Source of the DNA: Puffinus mauretanicus
Lineage: Eukaryota; Chordata; Aves; Procellariiformes; Procellariidae
NCBI GenBank assembly: GCA_023333565.1
Contig: JAJKFH010004053.1
Span: forward strand, 3,844,001 to 3,908,000
Direction of reading: 5' to 3'
DNA length: 64,000 bases
Shown here piece by piece: positions 1-9,714 of the stretch. The notes beneath the pieces are model-generated. The model had not been told where the DNA came from. It was given only the letters and a program-made list of their open reading frames with translations, and made no database searches. The position numbers were made by a program, and so were the translations under genes. The stretch's first letter is position 1. Every line of letters starts with the position of its first letter.

Positions 1-3000
1 TCTTGGTTTCTCACTGACTTCTTGTGCTGTTGAGGTTTCTTGGCCTGGGTCCCAGGGTTCCTGCCTTAATCCATCCCTTCAAAGAGATTCGGATAAATCT
101 GGATAAGCTTCCAAGCCTCTGGATGCTTATTCAAAGCGTGAGGCTGGGGGAAAGGGGGAGCATCCCTGAAGGAAGCCAGAGGCCATCTATGTACAGTCAA
201 ACAACCTTTTTTTTTTCTGAATCAGAGATACCTCCCCAAATCCCTCAGCACCTGTGTGTCAAAATCCGCATTTATGTTAGTCAAAAGGCAAACCCTGGCC
301 CGCGCATCCTGAAGCAATGTGCCTGGACATTTAGGCTTACAGATAGGACAGCATCTTGTCAGGGTGTCTGTTGCAGAATTAAAAGCTGGGATTCCTTCTT
401 TCGGGAGAGCTCGGGTGTGTTTACATACCACTGGGTATTTTAGGGGTGACTCACTACAAAAGTCCCATTTGAAACCAAGAAGGATCACAGTTTTGAAATA
501 AAACGCACTGAAGAGGTGTGAACACAGCAACAGACCACAGAAAAATGTGAGGCTGGATTCTCCAGCCCGCGGGAGTCCTGCTGGGCGGCAGCCTGGGTGG
601 GGGGGTCCTCTGCTGCGGCCAGCCCCTGACTCTGGGAGCACGAGAAGGGTGAAGAAGCTGTAGGAGCTGGGCCCAGAAGGAAACCTCTTCTGTACCATCC
701 ATCCTTCTCCTGGCTTCTGATGTTAGGGATGGACTGAGAAAGTGCCGTTTGAAGCTATTTCTGCACATATTTTGCGTGGTTCTGGTCCTGGTTTAAAATC
801 GCTGGCACCTGCCGTGAAACTAGGCATTTTCACAACATTTTGGCTGAACCCGAATTAGAAGTAGATTTCAGCCCCTCTGGAACCAAAACCAGCATTTGCT
901 TGAACCACAATTACTCCAGTCCTTCCATTAGCCCCTCAGCATTCAAGATATGTTCATTCATAGTTTAGTTTCCTGCTCCAAACATGTTCGCTTTGGGAAA
1001 ACTGATCTTTACTTTCCGTCCAAATGAAGCCCAGTTGTGTCCTGTCCACCAAAAGAGCAATCTGGCTTAAAGCTTTAAGAAAACCACTATCTGATGTCAG
1101 TAAATCTCTGTCTGTGCTATAACTGCTTTAAGTCAGGAAGCAGTGGGTGTGCTCAAAACAACACATAAAGATAAAGATTTGCAGTGCCAGGAACGTGAAT
1201 GTATTTTGGAAGAAAACACGGGGGGCACTCTGTGCGGGAAGAGATGAAAACGTGCGTCAGCCTGCGGAGCCTGCCAGTGCCACAGCACACGCGCGCCGGC
1301 TGTCTGGGGAAGCCACATCTTCAGATGGAGAGAAGGTGGCACTGGAGAGTCCTGTCCTCGGCACACACGCAGAGCGAATGGCTGCTGCTATTAGTTGTTT
1401 CTTTGACTTGCAGCAGAGCAGTATGTATTCCTCTGTCTTCTAGGAGCTGAAGTAATGCACCAGAAGACAGACCCCAGCCCCATCTCTTTTGCAGGGATGG
1501 ATGTTGAACAGTTCCTGGGGGCAGGATAGGATTTGGCCATCCGGCCATGTTGCACTCTTGGACTCCCATGGGGACCTACCCTCATCCTTTCCTGAGCAGA
1601 ATGGGTGTTGCCACAACCAAACTCTTACATGTTGGTTGTGCTTTGACCCTACAACAACATGAAAGCCCTCAAGGAAAAGGGCATCTATCAATCCCATGGG
1701 CTGACTGTGTGTCCCTAGAAAAGCCATTATAACATGTGATGCTGGAATAATTCCACCAAGGCCAAGGATATTTCTATCCATTGCCCACCATATGTAAGTT
1801 AGAAGGGAAGAGAGGTCATTGCTCTCTGTTAAAAGTATACCTGGTTATCAACCTACTTGGTCTTGTTGCTAGTTTTCCTCTTACTAACAATGCAGAACAA
1901 AAAAAAAAAAAATTGGAAGTATATATTCACTTTGTTACTGGAGCACTCTTCTTCTCCAGGAGATATCATCTTTTGGGTCCCAGGGCATTGCACTTATAGG
2001 AAAGAGAATCAGTCCTCTGACCAGTTCCCTACTTAAAAGGCAGAACCTTTTTTTATGCCATGAAAACACATAAGGCAGTAAGTTACCAGTTTACAGGGTA
2101 TTTTGACTCAGAATGGCAGGCACATCACCTGCATCTTTTACTAACAATGCTACTTACACAGCTTCTTTCATCCCAGAGTATCCCAAAGCTACTCACATAG
2201 TAAAGTGTTAGCAATCTGAGTTCCACTGTCCACATATTTTGTCTGCCATTAGCCTTCCTCAGACAACTTTTATTCTCTAACTCTCTTCATAGTTCTTTTG
2301 GGAGGGAAGCAGAAGGCACAGGGAGGCCTGCAGCTCTCCTATCACCCCTTGCCAGAAGGGAAAAGGCAATGGCAGAGGGACACAACAAAGTGTATTGCCT
2401 TAGCTTGGACCGTCTGTGTCCCACACTACGCGGTTGGGAGGTTGTGTGATGTTAGCAGGGCTGGGGTGGCAGAGTGGGAGAGACAGCACCTTCTCTTGCT
2501 CTGGGGAAACCGATATCCCAGCAATGTTCCTGGGTCGCCCCTTAGGATGCAGCCTTACAGACAGGAAAGCCATGGTCACGCACAGTCTCTGCCTTTCAAA
2601 AAGTGGATGGGAATGGTGGTACTTATGGGAAGCCATTGGAAATCCTGGCCACAGTAAGTCTATTTTGTTAAAAAAATCTAATTATCAGAATAACCATGTT
2701 TTTGTGTGACCTTTGTACATACTTGTTGTCTCTAACATAGGTTATAAAGGCTTTGGGCAATAGCCCTCTGTGCTTGCCCTCTCCTACTCCATATCCAGAC
2801 ATGCCTGTGAAGCCAACTGCATAAAAGCATCATGGATTCAGACAGGTCTGGTCCCAGAACATCACTGTACCCAGCATCTCCAGGGGAAAACTGACAAGCA
2901 AAAAGGCCCTTGTGGGCACAGCACCTGCTCTCTGGCCTCCATAGAGTTACCCATTCCTTGCTGAACTGCAATTGCCTTTCCAAAGCCGGAGAAAATAACC

Positions 3001-3510
3001 TATGCATTTAGGGACACTTATGCAACCTAAACGATCCAGCATAATTCTAGTGAGCACAGCCATGGTAGTGGTCTGCTGCCAGGTATTCAGACAGAGTATA
3101 TAACAAACGCAAGAGAGCAGAGCTCGTGAACGTAAGGGAAGCGGTATGTTAAGACACAGAAGTTACCCTGACTAAGCCTGGCTTCTTCCTAAGAGGGCGA
3201 GCAAAGTGCTGTCCCCCGGAGCCTTCTAACACTGAAGCTTACAATAATAATGAAATCTCCATGGGCCCAAATGTGCCTCCCACACACATCTCGGGTAGGA
3301 GCTTACCACACAAGGAGTCCTGCTGAAATTAATGGGCTGTGTGTGGATTACAAGACGCTTTTTGGAATAACTGAGGGTGACCTCGCAGACATTTTCCCAT
3401 TGCTGTTCCCACTGTCCGTTCAGTATACCTGGCTTTAAGTTTAACTGCGCCTCTCCATGAAGGAAATGAAACACAGGGAGGGAGAAAGAGAGAGGGAAAT
3501 TAATTTATAT
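1..3510. other. No gene recognised
   Basis: I see no recognisable exon, RNA gene or transposon copy in this stretch. All open frames are short (at most about 160 codons) and lack codon-position bias or familiar motifs. The only low-complexity element of note is a run of 14 A at 1,899-1,912. A sequence near 3,321-3,341 resembles a motif that recurs elsewhere in the window (see findings). This is consistent with intergenic or intronic DNA. Confidence 0.6.
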
Positions 3511-3635
3511 GGGGAAGCATGGTGTAATGGCTGAAGTATAAGCCTGGAAGACTTGGTCTCCAGCCTTGGCTCTCTCACTGACTCCTGTTATCTGGATGCA
3601 GTCGTCCCATCTCGGCTCCATTCATCTGCCAAACA
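3511..3635 (+). repeat. MIR-like ancient tRNA-derived SINE fossil
   Basis: The order of blocks follows the MIR consensus as I know it. An 'agcatggtgtaatggc' block stands for the tRNA-related head (MIR: agcatagtggttaag). It is followed by 'cctggaagacttggtctcc' (MIR: ctggagtcagactgcctgggttc), then 'ttggctctctcactgact' (MIR: ctggctctgccacttact) and finally 'ctccattcatctgccaaac' (MIR: cctcagtttcctcatctgtaaa). The pol III A and B boxes are degraded, so no activity is expected. MIR-type SINEs are shared across amniotes and survive as old fossils in birds. It lies directly upstream of the CpG-rich block. Family assignment is by eye and needs a repeat-library search. Confidence 0.6.
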
Positions 3636-4020
3636 GAGCCTGTGAGTTGGGCGTCCCGTGCGACTTCACGTCACAAGGTGCGCAGCCTCAGCAACGCGGG
3701 GGTGGAGAGGATCCCCCGGGAGCCCACCGCCCGTGCAACGCTCTGTGCGGGTACGGCCCCTGAAGGGGGTGGTGTGGCTGTAGCTGCGAAGGAGGCAACG
3801 GCAGTGCCTGCGTCACGGGCCTTTTCCTGTTTGCTTTATTCCCAGGGGTTATTTCTGGGCTGGAGGGAGGCTGTAGCGTGATGTCAGTGTGTAAACAGGG
3901 AGGTGAGTGTCGTCAGGGCTCAGGGGGTGGAGATGAAGGCACGTCTGGCTCCCCGGAGAGGGGAGCGGGAGAAAAAATCATCGCAGATAAAGAAACATAA
4001 GGGAAATGGCAGCGGAGCCA

Positions 4021-4055
4021 CGGAGGAGGCGGTGGGAGGAGAGGGGGGAAAAAGG
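4021..4055 (+). other. G-rich purine tract
   Basis: A plus-strand purine-rich run with G tracts of three to six bases, broken only by CG and T at 4,030-4,033. It could form a quadruplex or triplex, but such tracts are common in CpG-rich promoters. It sits just upstream of the octamer motif. Confidence 0.35.
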
Positions 4056-4066
4056 CTGCCGTCCCC

Positions 4067-4074
4067 ATGCAAAT
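4067..4074 (+). promoter_or_regulatory. Octamer (POU/Oct) motif
   Basis: An exact ATGCAAAT octamer lies inside the CpG-rich block, followed within about 60 bp by TTAAT and GATTAA homeodomain-type cores. POU-domain factors bind this octamer. A single 8-mer can occur by chance in 64 kb, so its relevance rests on the surrounding block. Confidence 0.35.
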
Positions 4075-4166
4075 CGTTTGGGAAAACAGTGCACCGCCCT
4101 CCGTTAATTCCCCTGATTAAAACCGCATTAGTTTGTAGGTGTCAGGGACAGGCAGCTGTTTTCAAG

Positions 4167-4222
4167 GAAGCCCTGGCTCCACCAGGTCCTTCCTCGCTGG
4201 GCAGCGACGGCTCTATCTGGAG
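4167..4222 (+). CDS. Weak candidate exon between consensus-like splice sites, product unrecognised
   Basis: A short pyrimidine stretch ending in 'ttttcaag' could be an acceptor, and 'ctggag' followed by 'gtaaat' at 4,223 is a reasonable donor. The 56-bp segment between them is open in one frame, giving a Pro/Ser/Gly-rich peptide that includes SLGSDGSIWR. It sits in the same CpG-rich block as the stronger candidate at 4,391-4,625. Nothing identifies a protein family, and a 56-bp open segment is easily obtained by chance. Confidence 0.15.
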
Positions 4223-4390
4223 GTAAATGTCAGCGAGGCGCGGAGCCTGCCGACGCTTGTCCTCCTCCTGACAGGCCCTGGCCAATGTCCTGCTGCTGAG
4301 GGTCGTGGTAATTTACGTCCCTTCTGTGTACATTAACTTATCTGCAGCAGAGCTGGCGGGGCTCTTTCAGCCAGGCTGTCTCCTCCGCAG

Positions 4391-4625
4391 GCTGGGAGAC
4401 TTTTCCTGCCTGTGGGACCCGGAGCGGGGACCGGCTGCACGCCCCTGCCAAGTTCCTGAGCCGGACCAACAACAACAAGCAGCGCCGCGGAGCCGGCGGC
4501 CGCTCGCCCAGCCCCGCCGGCATCGCCCGCGCCCCCGCGGACCCCGTGGACCCCATGTCCCCTGCCGCCCCGCACGCCCTGGGGAGAGGGGAGCCAGGCG
4601 GCCTCTGGAAACCAGGCGCTTGGTT
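4391..4625 (+). CDS. Candidate internal exon with strong GC3 bias, product unrecognised
   Basis: The plus frame with codons starting at 4,393 is open from 4,312 to a TAA at 4,627. Hand counts over the 78 codons at 4,393-4,626 give G/C at third positions 66/78 (85%), against 54/78 (69%) at first and second positions. In the central 48 codons (4,417-4,560) third positions are 46/48 G/C. This skew is typical of coding sequence and not of a uniformly GC-rich patch. A pyrimidine-rich tract ending in CAG at 4,388-4,390 suits an acceptor. GTAAGC at 4,626 suits a donor and would remove the TAA. The peptide is rich in Pro, Ala, Arg and Gly, with an AKFLSRTNNNKQRR stretch, and looks disordered. I do not recognise it. 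There is no upstream ATG in frame, so it would be an internal exon. A chance result from skewed CpG-island composition remains possible. Confidence 0.3.
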
Positions 4626-5788
4626 GTAAGCCCCCCACCCCGACTCTCCTCCCTGGTTTTATTCTGCTGTTGCTGCAACAGCTCAAATGGTTATTTATTA
4701 TTTTCAGCTCCCCCAGGGTCTTTTCCCATCCCTCCTCCCTTGCCCCCCGTGGAAGGAAGCAGCCTTCTCATGCAGGAGGCAGGCACTTCCCACTGGGCTG
4801 CAAATTTTGGTGGCTTGGCTGGGGTGACTATCCTTAAGCGTTGGCTTGGAGGGATGTTAACGTACAGGTACACTGTTATCAATGGCAAATTCACTCTTAG
4901 CCTGAGGAGACCAGTATCCACTGGTGGTGACAGGCAGGCATGGAGGCACCGTCTGAGTCTTCCTCTGGGCAACACTTTTTCCCTTAAAGCAGGGTATTCC
5001 CCTCACATCCACGTAATGAATTTCTCTATCATCCCAACATGCACAACTGAACACATTTAATCATCCAGCAACTCTAAGGAGGTTTCCCTGATTTTGAAAT
5101 TTTGGGGGCCATTGCATTCAGACTCACTTTTTATGTGATTATCCCCTTGTCAATCACTGAGTCCTTATTGGAAACCTGAACAGATGAAGCAAACTCTGCC
5201 CACCTTACTCCTTTTCAAATTCACTACTACGCCCTACTTGTGTTCAACTAGGTTAGGGAAGATTGCCCATTGCACTATGAAGCCCACAAAAATATTGAAA
5301 GCAGAAAGCAGCAGTGGCAAAGACCACGTGGTCCAGCAGCCTGAACCCACGCCAGTTGACCCAGAAAGAGTTGATCTGCCAACCTAATTGCTACTAGGAA
5401 AGAGGTGAAAAAAAGAGTTGATATTTGTAACAATATCAGAAAATGTGCACCCTCACAGAGTCTTTCAAAATTTCCTGAATGTCCCCCATCAGATGGCTTG
5501 CTTTGGTACCTGCAAAGAGCCACTGCTGTATCAGGTTGTATCAGAAAGCCACCTACAAACTCTCAAACTGTCACAGGAATGCTAACAACCACAAATCACC
5601 TTTCTTCTTCATGAGGTTTGAAAATCGTGTCTTAGTAGCTATTGGCTTGATCCCCCCGCCATCTGCTTTACACATACATCTCTGCCTAGTAATGCCTGGT
5701 GTAGCTAGTAGGTATGATACTGACTGTGAGGAAAATTATGGGTAATTTTCTTATGGTCCCAAAGCTCTTAGTGAAAATTAAGCTACTC

Positions 5789-5804
5789 AAAAAAAAAAAA
5801 AAAA
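5789..5804 (+). repeat. Poly(A) run, 16 bases
   Basis: Sixteen consecutive A. It could be the tail of a retrocopy, but I see no gene-like sequence immediately upstream and no obvious target-site duplication, so it is called only as a homopolymer. Confidence 0.8.
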
Positions 5805-6224
5805 GGATCAGGGTTGTGGTTACAGGCCGTATATCCCTGCTCTTGTTCTCCCCAGAAGCTGCAGGTCACCCCTTACCAACTTGAAGCTGTGACAAGATGG
5901 ACTGTATGTCCCGTGACAAGACAGGACTCACAGCAGTAACTGTGAAATACAAGACCCGTATTTCCTCCTGAACAGTCAAATGCCATGGAGTGAAGACTGG
6001 AGAGAGAGGCCAGCACACACCCGCCCCGAGCATGGTGCAGGGCTTGCAAGTTAACGTTGAACTCTGTGTTTCCACCCTTGCCACGCTAGTGGGTCTTTAA
6101 TTCAAGACTCCATGCCTTCCACTGGGCTTGATGGAAGATGCAGATAGGAGCAGGGTACATGGGAAGTCTGTGTCCTTTGGCAAGACAGGAGAGCAGCAGC
6201 AGAGATGTCTGCTCTAACCGCAGC

Positions 6225-6243
6225 CTGCTGCCTGCGGCAGCAG
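6225..6243. repeat. Perfect 8-bp stem, 3-nt loop inverted repeat
   Basis: CTGCTGCC, TGC, GGCAGCAG form a perfect hairpin inside a CAG/CTG-rich stretch. It may arise simply from the CAG-rich composition. Confidence 0.6.
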
Positions 6244-9200
6244 TTCTGCAACACCTCGAGTGTTCCTCTGCACAGAGAGCTTGTGCAGGCTGTTTCTATA
6301 GCCATCACGAGCAGACTGAGCAATTCAGCGCTGTCACGTTGCATGGTTACCTTGCAGATAAGATGGGTGACTGCGCCCATTTGCACGTGGGAAAGGAAAA
6401 TGGCTTGCTGGTCTATTCTTGCAAGTTTAGTTTTTGGTAATCTAAGCTGCCTGCCAGTGAAGCATATGGGCTGTGTAGCAAGGGATATTGCAGCATCTCC
6501 AGTTGTTAATAGAAAATTTAGAAAACACATTCACACATCTTTCCCTGGTGTTCAGAGCCAATCTGTTGGCCTCAGGACATCCCACCATCCCATCTCATCC
6601 TTACAGCCACACCTGGACCCCAAAGGTGGCTTCCAGCTAACAGGATGGCAGTAGATTTCACGTGTGAGAGGAACATGGAGATTTCATTTCAGAGCTAATG
6701 TCAATGGCTGTCTGCAGGTGAAGGTAGTCTTTATGCACCAAAGAATTTCATGGCCATATTTTCAAGCTCTTTTGCATGCTCTGTCTGGAAATACCAACTT
6801 CATTTTAAAGGAGACTCCACCCTTGTTGGGAGACACCATCCCGGGAGGATCTGTAGCCCAAAGCTAGGTGCCTATAGCATCTGTACAAGGCATGTAGAGA
6901 GTTAAGCTGTGAGTTGTGAGGCTAGTTCGGAAAAATGCCCAGGAAAGGACTTTGACTTAAGCTCTACATGTTAACGACCTAGAGACTTTAACCATGGTTG
7001 GACAGAAGATCCTACATTCATCTGAAAGATGAGAGCCATTTCCTGAAGACAGTCCTTTTTTAGAAAGCATTCTGGTAGGGAAAACAGCAGGAGAACCATT
7101 TTTGGAGCTTTCACTCTGGATATTTAGACATTTTTATGTTGAGTATTTATTGTATCGAGCACTGGACCCTGGTTTTGTTCCTTAAGGCCAGCTCCATAAC
7201 CACTGGGTAGGCACCCCCTTTCTCTCCTCACCTCTATACTGTGGAAATAGCTCAATTTTCCTCCCGATTTAGGTCCCTCACTGGTTATAGAAATAAAAAA
7301 TTATCAAAACATTCACCAATAGATGTTTCATTAAATACCAAATGAAAGTTTCTCATGTTTCCGTTTCTCCAGCTACTGCCTTTTCTTTCCTGGCAATATT
7401 TTTCTTCCACCTCCCATGATGATTTGATCTCAGTTTTGCTGGAGTGAACAAGTAACTCAGTCGTTTGCACAGACAGGGAAGAACTCCTTTGGATATTCCC
7501 GGAAAAGCTGCATTACCCCTCAGCTTTCACATTGGTAATAAATACCATAAGTATAGATGAATAAATTAGGATGGAATCCATCCATCTCTGATCTTCCTAG
7601 GTATAAACGTGAAGAGATCCGAACAAGAAAACTATATGTGACTTGCATAGCCCTGCATCCCTAAGTGACTGTACTTCCTCACAAATGTCTTCCTTTAAGT
7701 GCTGTATTTTCATTTGCAGTGTATGGTAGCACCCGTCCTAGGCACTCAGCTTTCAGATAGGTACCTGCACAGGAGAACAAGCACTCACCAAGGATATCTC
7801 TCATCATTTTTTCCTATAACTTCATGGAATTCCCATGGGGAAAGAAAAAATTGCTGGATCATAGCAGGAAGACTTCTATTCTCCAGAACTACTTCATGTT
7901 TAGTGAAGATCCTAAGGATTGATGTGATATTTGTGAAGTTCACTGTGCTTCAGACTGTGCTGTTTGCCCCATTTTGACTGAAAACTCACCAATCTCTTAC
8001 AAATTCAGGCTTTGCTTATAGACTTTCATTTTTAAATATGGTTCAGTCAACACACGGAGGTGAAACCTCCCCAGGCTTTTCTGCATTTTGTTCTAAAGGT
8101 GATAACACAAGAGAGTGGGATTTTCTGTGGAAAAGTTGACAGATTATTTCCACATGAAGAGCTCTCATTGTCAGTGTTTTCTGCTGAGGACAACACAAAC
8201 ACTTGAATCACGAAGTACATCCCTTCCTTCAAGCACTTCCAAGTCATCATTTGCCTGTGTACGTTACTGTGTTTAAATCTGGCTTTATGAGTTTTACAGA
8301 TGGGCAGGAACAGGGGGTGGAGGGCGACAGACACCCAGAGCCAGAACAGAAATAGAAGGAAATGATCAGCTTGGAGCCCAAGCAGACAAGGATACGTGTT
8401 TGTCTCTGGAAACCACTAGAATGCATCAAAGAACAGATTTAATCACTACAACTGAGTTTGAACAAGTGTCACTTGGGTGCTCCTCTCCTGAAACTCCAGA
8501 AAAGATTTCAAAATAGCTCTTTGTTTTCTCACCGAACAGCACGCAGTCCTTCTGCCAGTCTTTCTTAAGCCAAAAATCACTGCCAAGTCATAGGCACAAT
8601 GTTATGCATAGGACATAACTTTACAACCACTTGATGCAAATAATTATCGTTAAGAAAGAGCAGCAGAAAAGAGCTAACAACCTTACCTGTTTTACATAGC
8701 TGTTTCCATGTATTTAAGTTTTACAATGAGCTTTAGAAGAAGAGCAACCAGGGTCAGTGGCATAGTTAAAATATAGAAATGGATTTATCTAGATATCTGT
8801 ATGTTCAAGACAGAGCAAGTATAAACGTTACTGAAAATGTACAGTGCCAACGCTGTCTGTTGTTCCAGTTAAACCAAAAATCCAGTTAGACTCTGTGTTT
8901 AGTTCTTACAGCCATGCCTCCCAGAATCATGTGATTATATGACAATCTCAACTCAACATCTTCATGTTTGCAATGGACATCTTGAAAATATGTGCCTGTG
9001 GGCCATTACATCAGGATGCAGGGGAAGAGGCCCATTCTAACCATACCTAAAAATCTCATGGTGTTTAAGAGAATGTCACAATTTGAGGTTAGAAATATCA
9101 TGGTACCTAGCACATTTTCAGTTAGATCATGAACATCCATGAAAGTTCATCTCTTTATGCTTACAGGCAGCTGCAAGGGAATAAACGGAGCAACCCAGAC

Positions 9201-9641
9201 GTTCCCTTCCCATCCTGTCTATGATGCTGGGAGTCATGAATATCCCTTGATCAAGTCACACACAGGATGAGATACTAGAAGACTGATTCTCACCCTTTGA
9301 TCCCTTGTTTTCATTTTACTATAAAAGACCCTTATCTTTGTCAAGCAAAAGCAGGAGTTTTTCCATCGCCATGCACGCAGCAAAGATCTCTTGGGCTCTG
9401 ACAGGGGCTTGTCAGCTTTCCCCACCTGTCAATCTTACCCAGATGTATTTGCATAGACCTGTTGATTTTGCACACAGTACCAGCTGATATTTGAAACTTT
9501 CCAAAAATCATACAAAGAAAAGAACATCTCTGTCTGAAGTACTTTTATGGCAAGTTTCACAAACCCTTCCAATCGCATTTGTAGTTGAAACACTGGCAGC
9601 TGGGTTTTTGTTGTTTTCTTTTCTCTCTCTCTTTCTTCTAG

Positions 9642-9714
9642 TGACATTGCCAAGCTGTGTTCTAATCTGGTGGGCATTGGGGAAACGAAACAAAAAATAG
9701 TTGAAGGGCTTCTG
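9642..9714 (+). CDS. Very weak exon candidate after a strong polypyrimidine tract
   Basis: A long pyrimidine run (9,615-9,639) ends in TAG at 9,639-9,641, a textbook-looking acceptor. The following 73 bp is open and would read DIAKLCSNLVGIGETKQK and onwards. A GTAAAC at 9,715 could serve as a donor. The same frame stays open beyond it to 9,879, so the donor is not needed to avoid a stop. I do not recognise the peptide, there is no codon bias to support it, and it has no neighbouring exon candidate. It is listed only because the acceptor is unusually good. Confidence 0.12.

Larger units (their letters stand above)
3640..4640. promoter_or_regulatory. GC- and CpG-rich block, candidate CpG-island promoter or regulatory region
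   Basis: Base composition changes sharply here against the AT-rich surroundings. The core at about 4,419-4,622 holds roughly 25 CpG dinucleotides in about 205 bp by hand count. A second, less dense CpG cluster lies at 3,640-3,780. The block also contains an octamer motif (4,067-4,074), TAAT-type homeodomain cores around 4,100-4,130, a CAGCTG E-box near 4,153, a G-rich purine tract (4,021-4,055), and three plus-strand donor-like sites (3,903, 4,223 and 4,626). In birds such a block often marks a promoter with its first exons. No TATA box or core promoter could be assigned, and direction of transcription is inferred only from the donor-like sites and the codon bias at 4,391-4,625. Confidence 0.5.
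4641..9641. other. No gene recognised
   Basis: About 5 kb with no exon, RNA gene or transposon that I can identify. It contains a run of 16 A at 5,789-5,804 and a perfect 8-bp hairpin at 6,225-6,243. The open frames (largest about 150 codons, 6,205-6,654 plus and 6,102-6,530 minus) overlap each other on opposite strands and show no motifs. Confidence 0.55.

Noticed and set aside
4338..4556. Minus-strand 72-codon frame with a Leu-rich stretch resembling a signal peptide
   Set aside because: It lies antisense to the candidate exon, and the Leu run comes from reading CAG/CAA-type codons on the opposite strand.
4305..5060. 251-codon plus-strand open frame, the second-longest in the window
   Set aside because: It begins at GTG rather than ATG, and its third positions coincide with the less GC-rich positions of the overlapping frame that does show coding bias. 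It runs far into low-CpG DNA without motifs. It looks like a by-product of a stop-poor GC-rich region.
8690..8790. Possible reverse-oriented MIR remnant ('agcaaccagggtcagtggca')
   Set aside because: Only one block resembles MIR and the flanking blocks do not follow in order.
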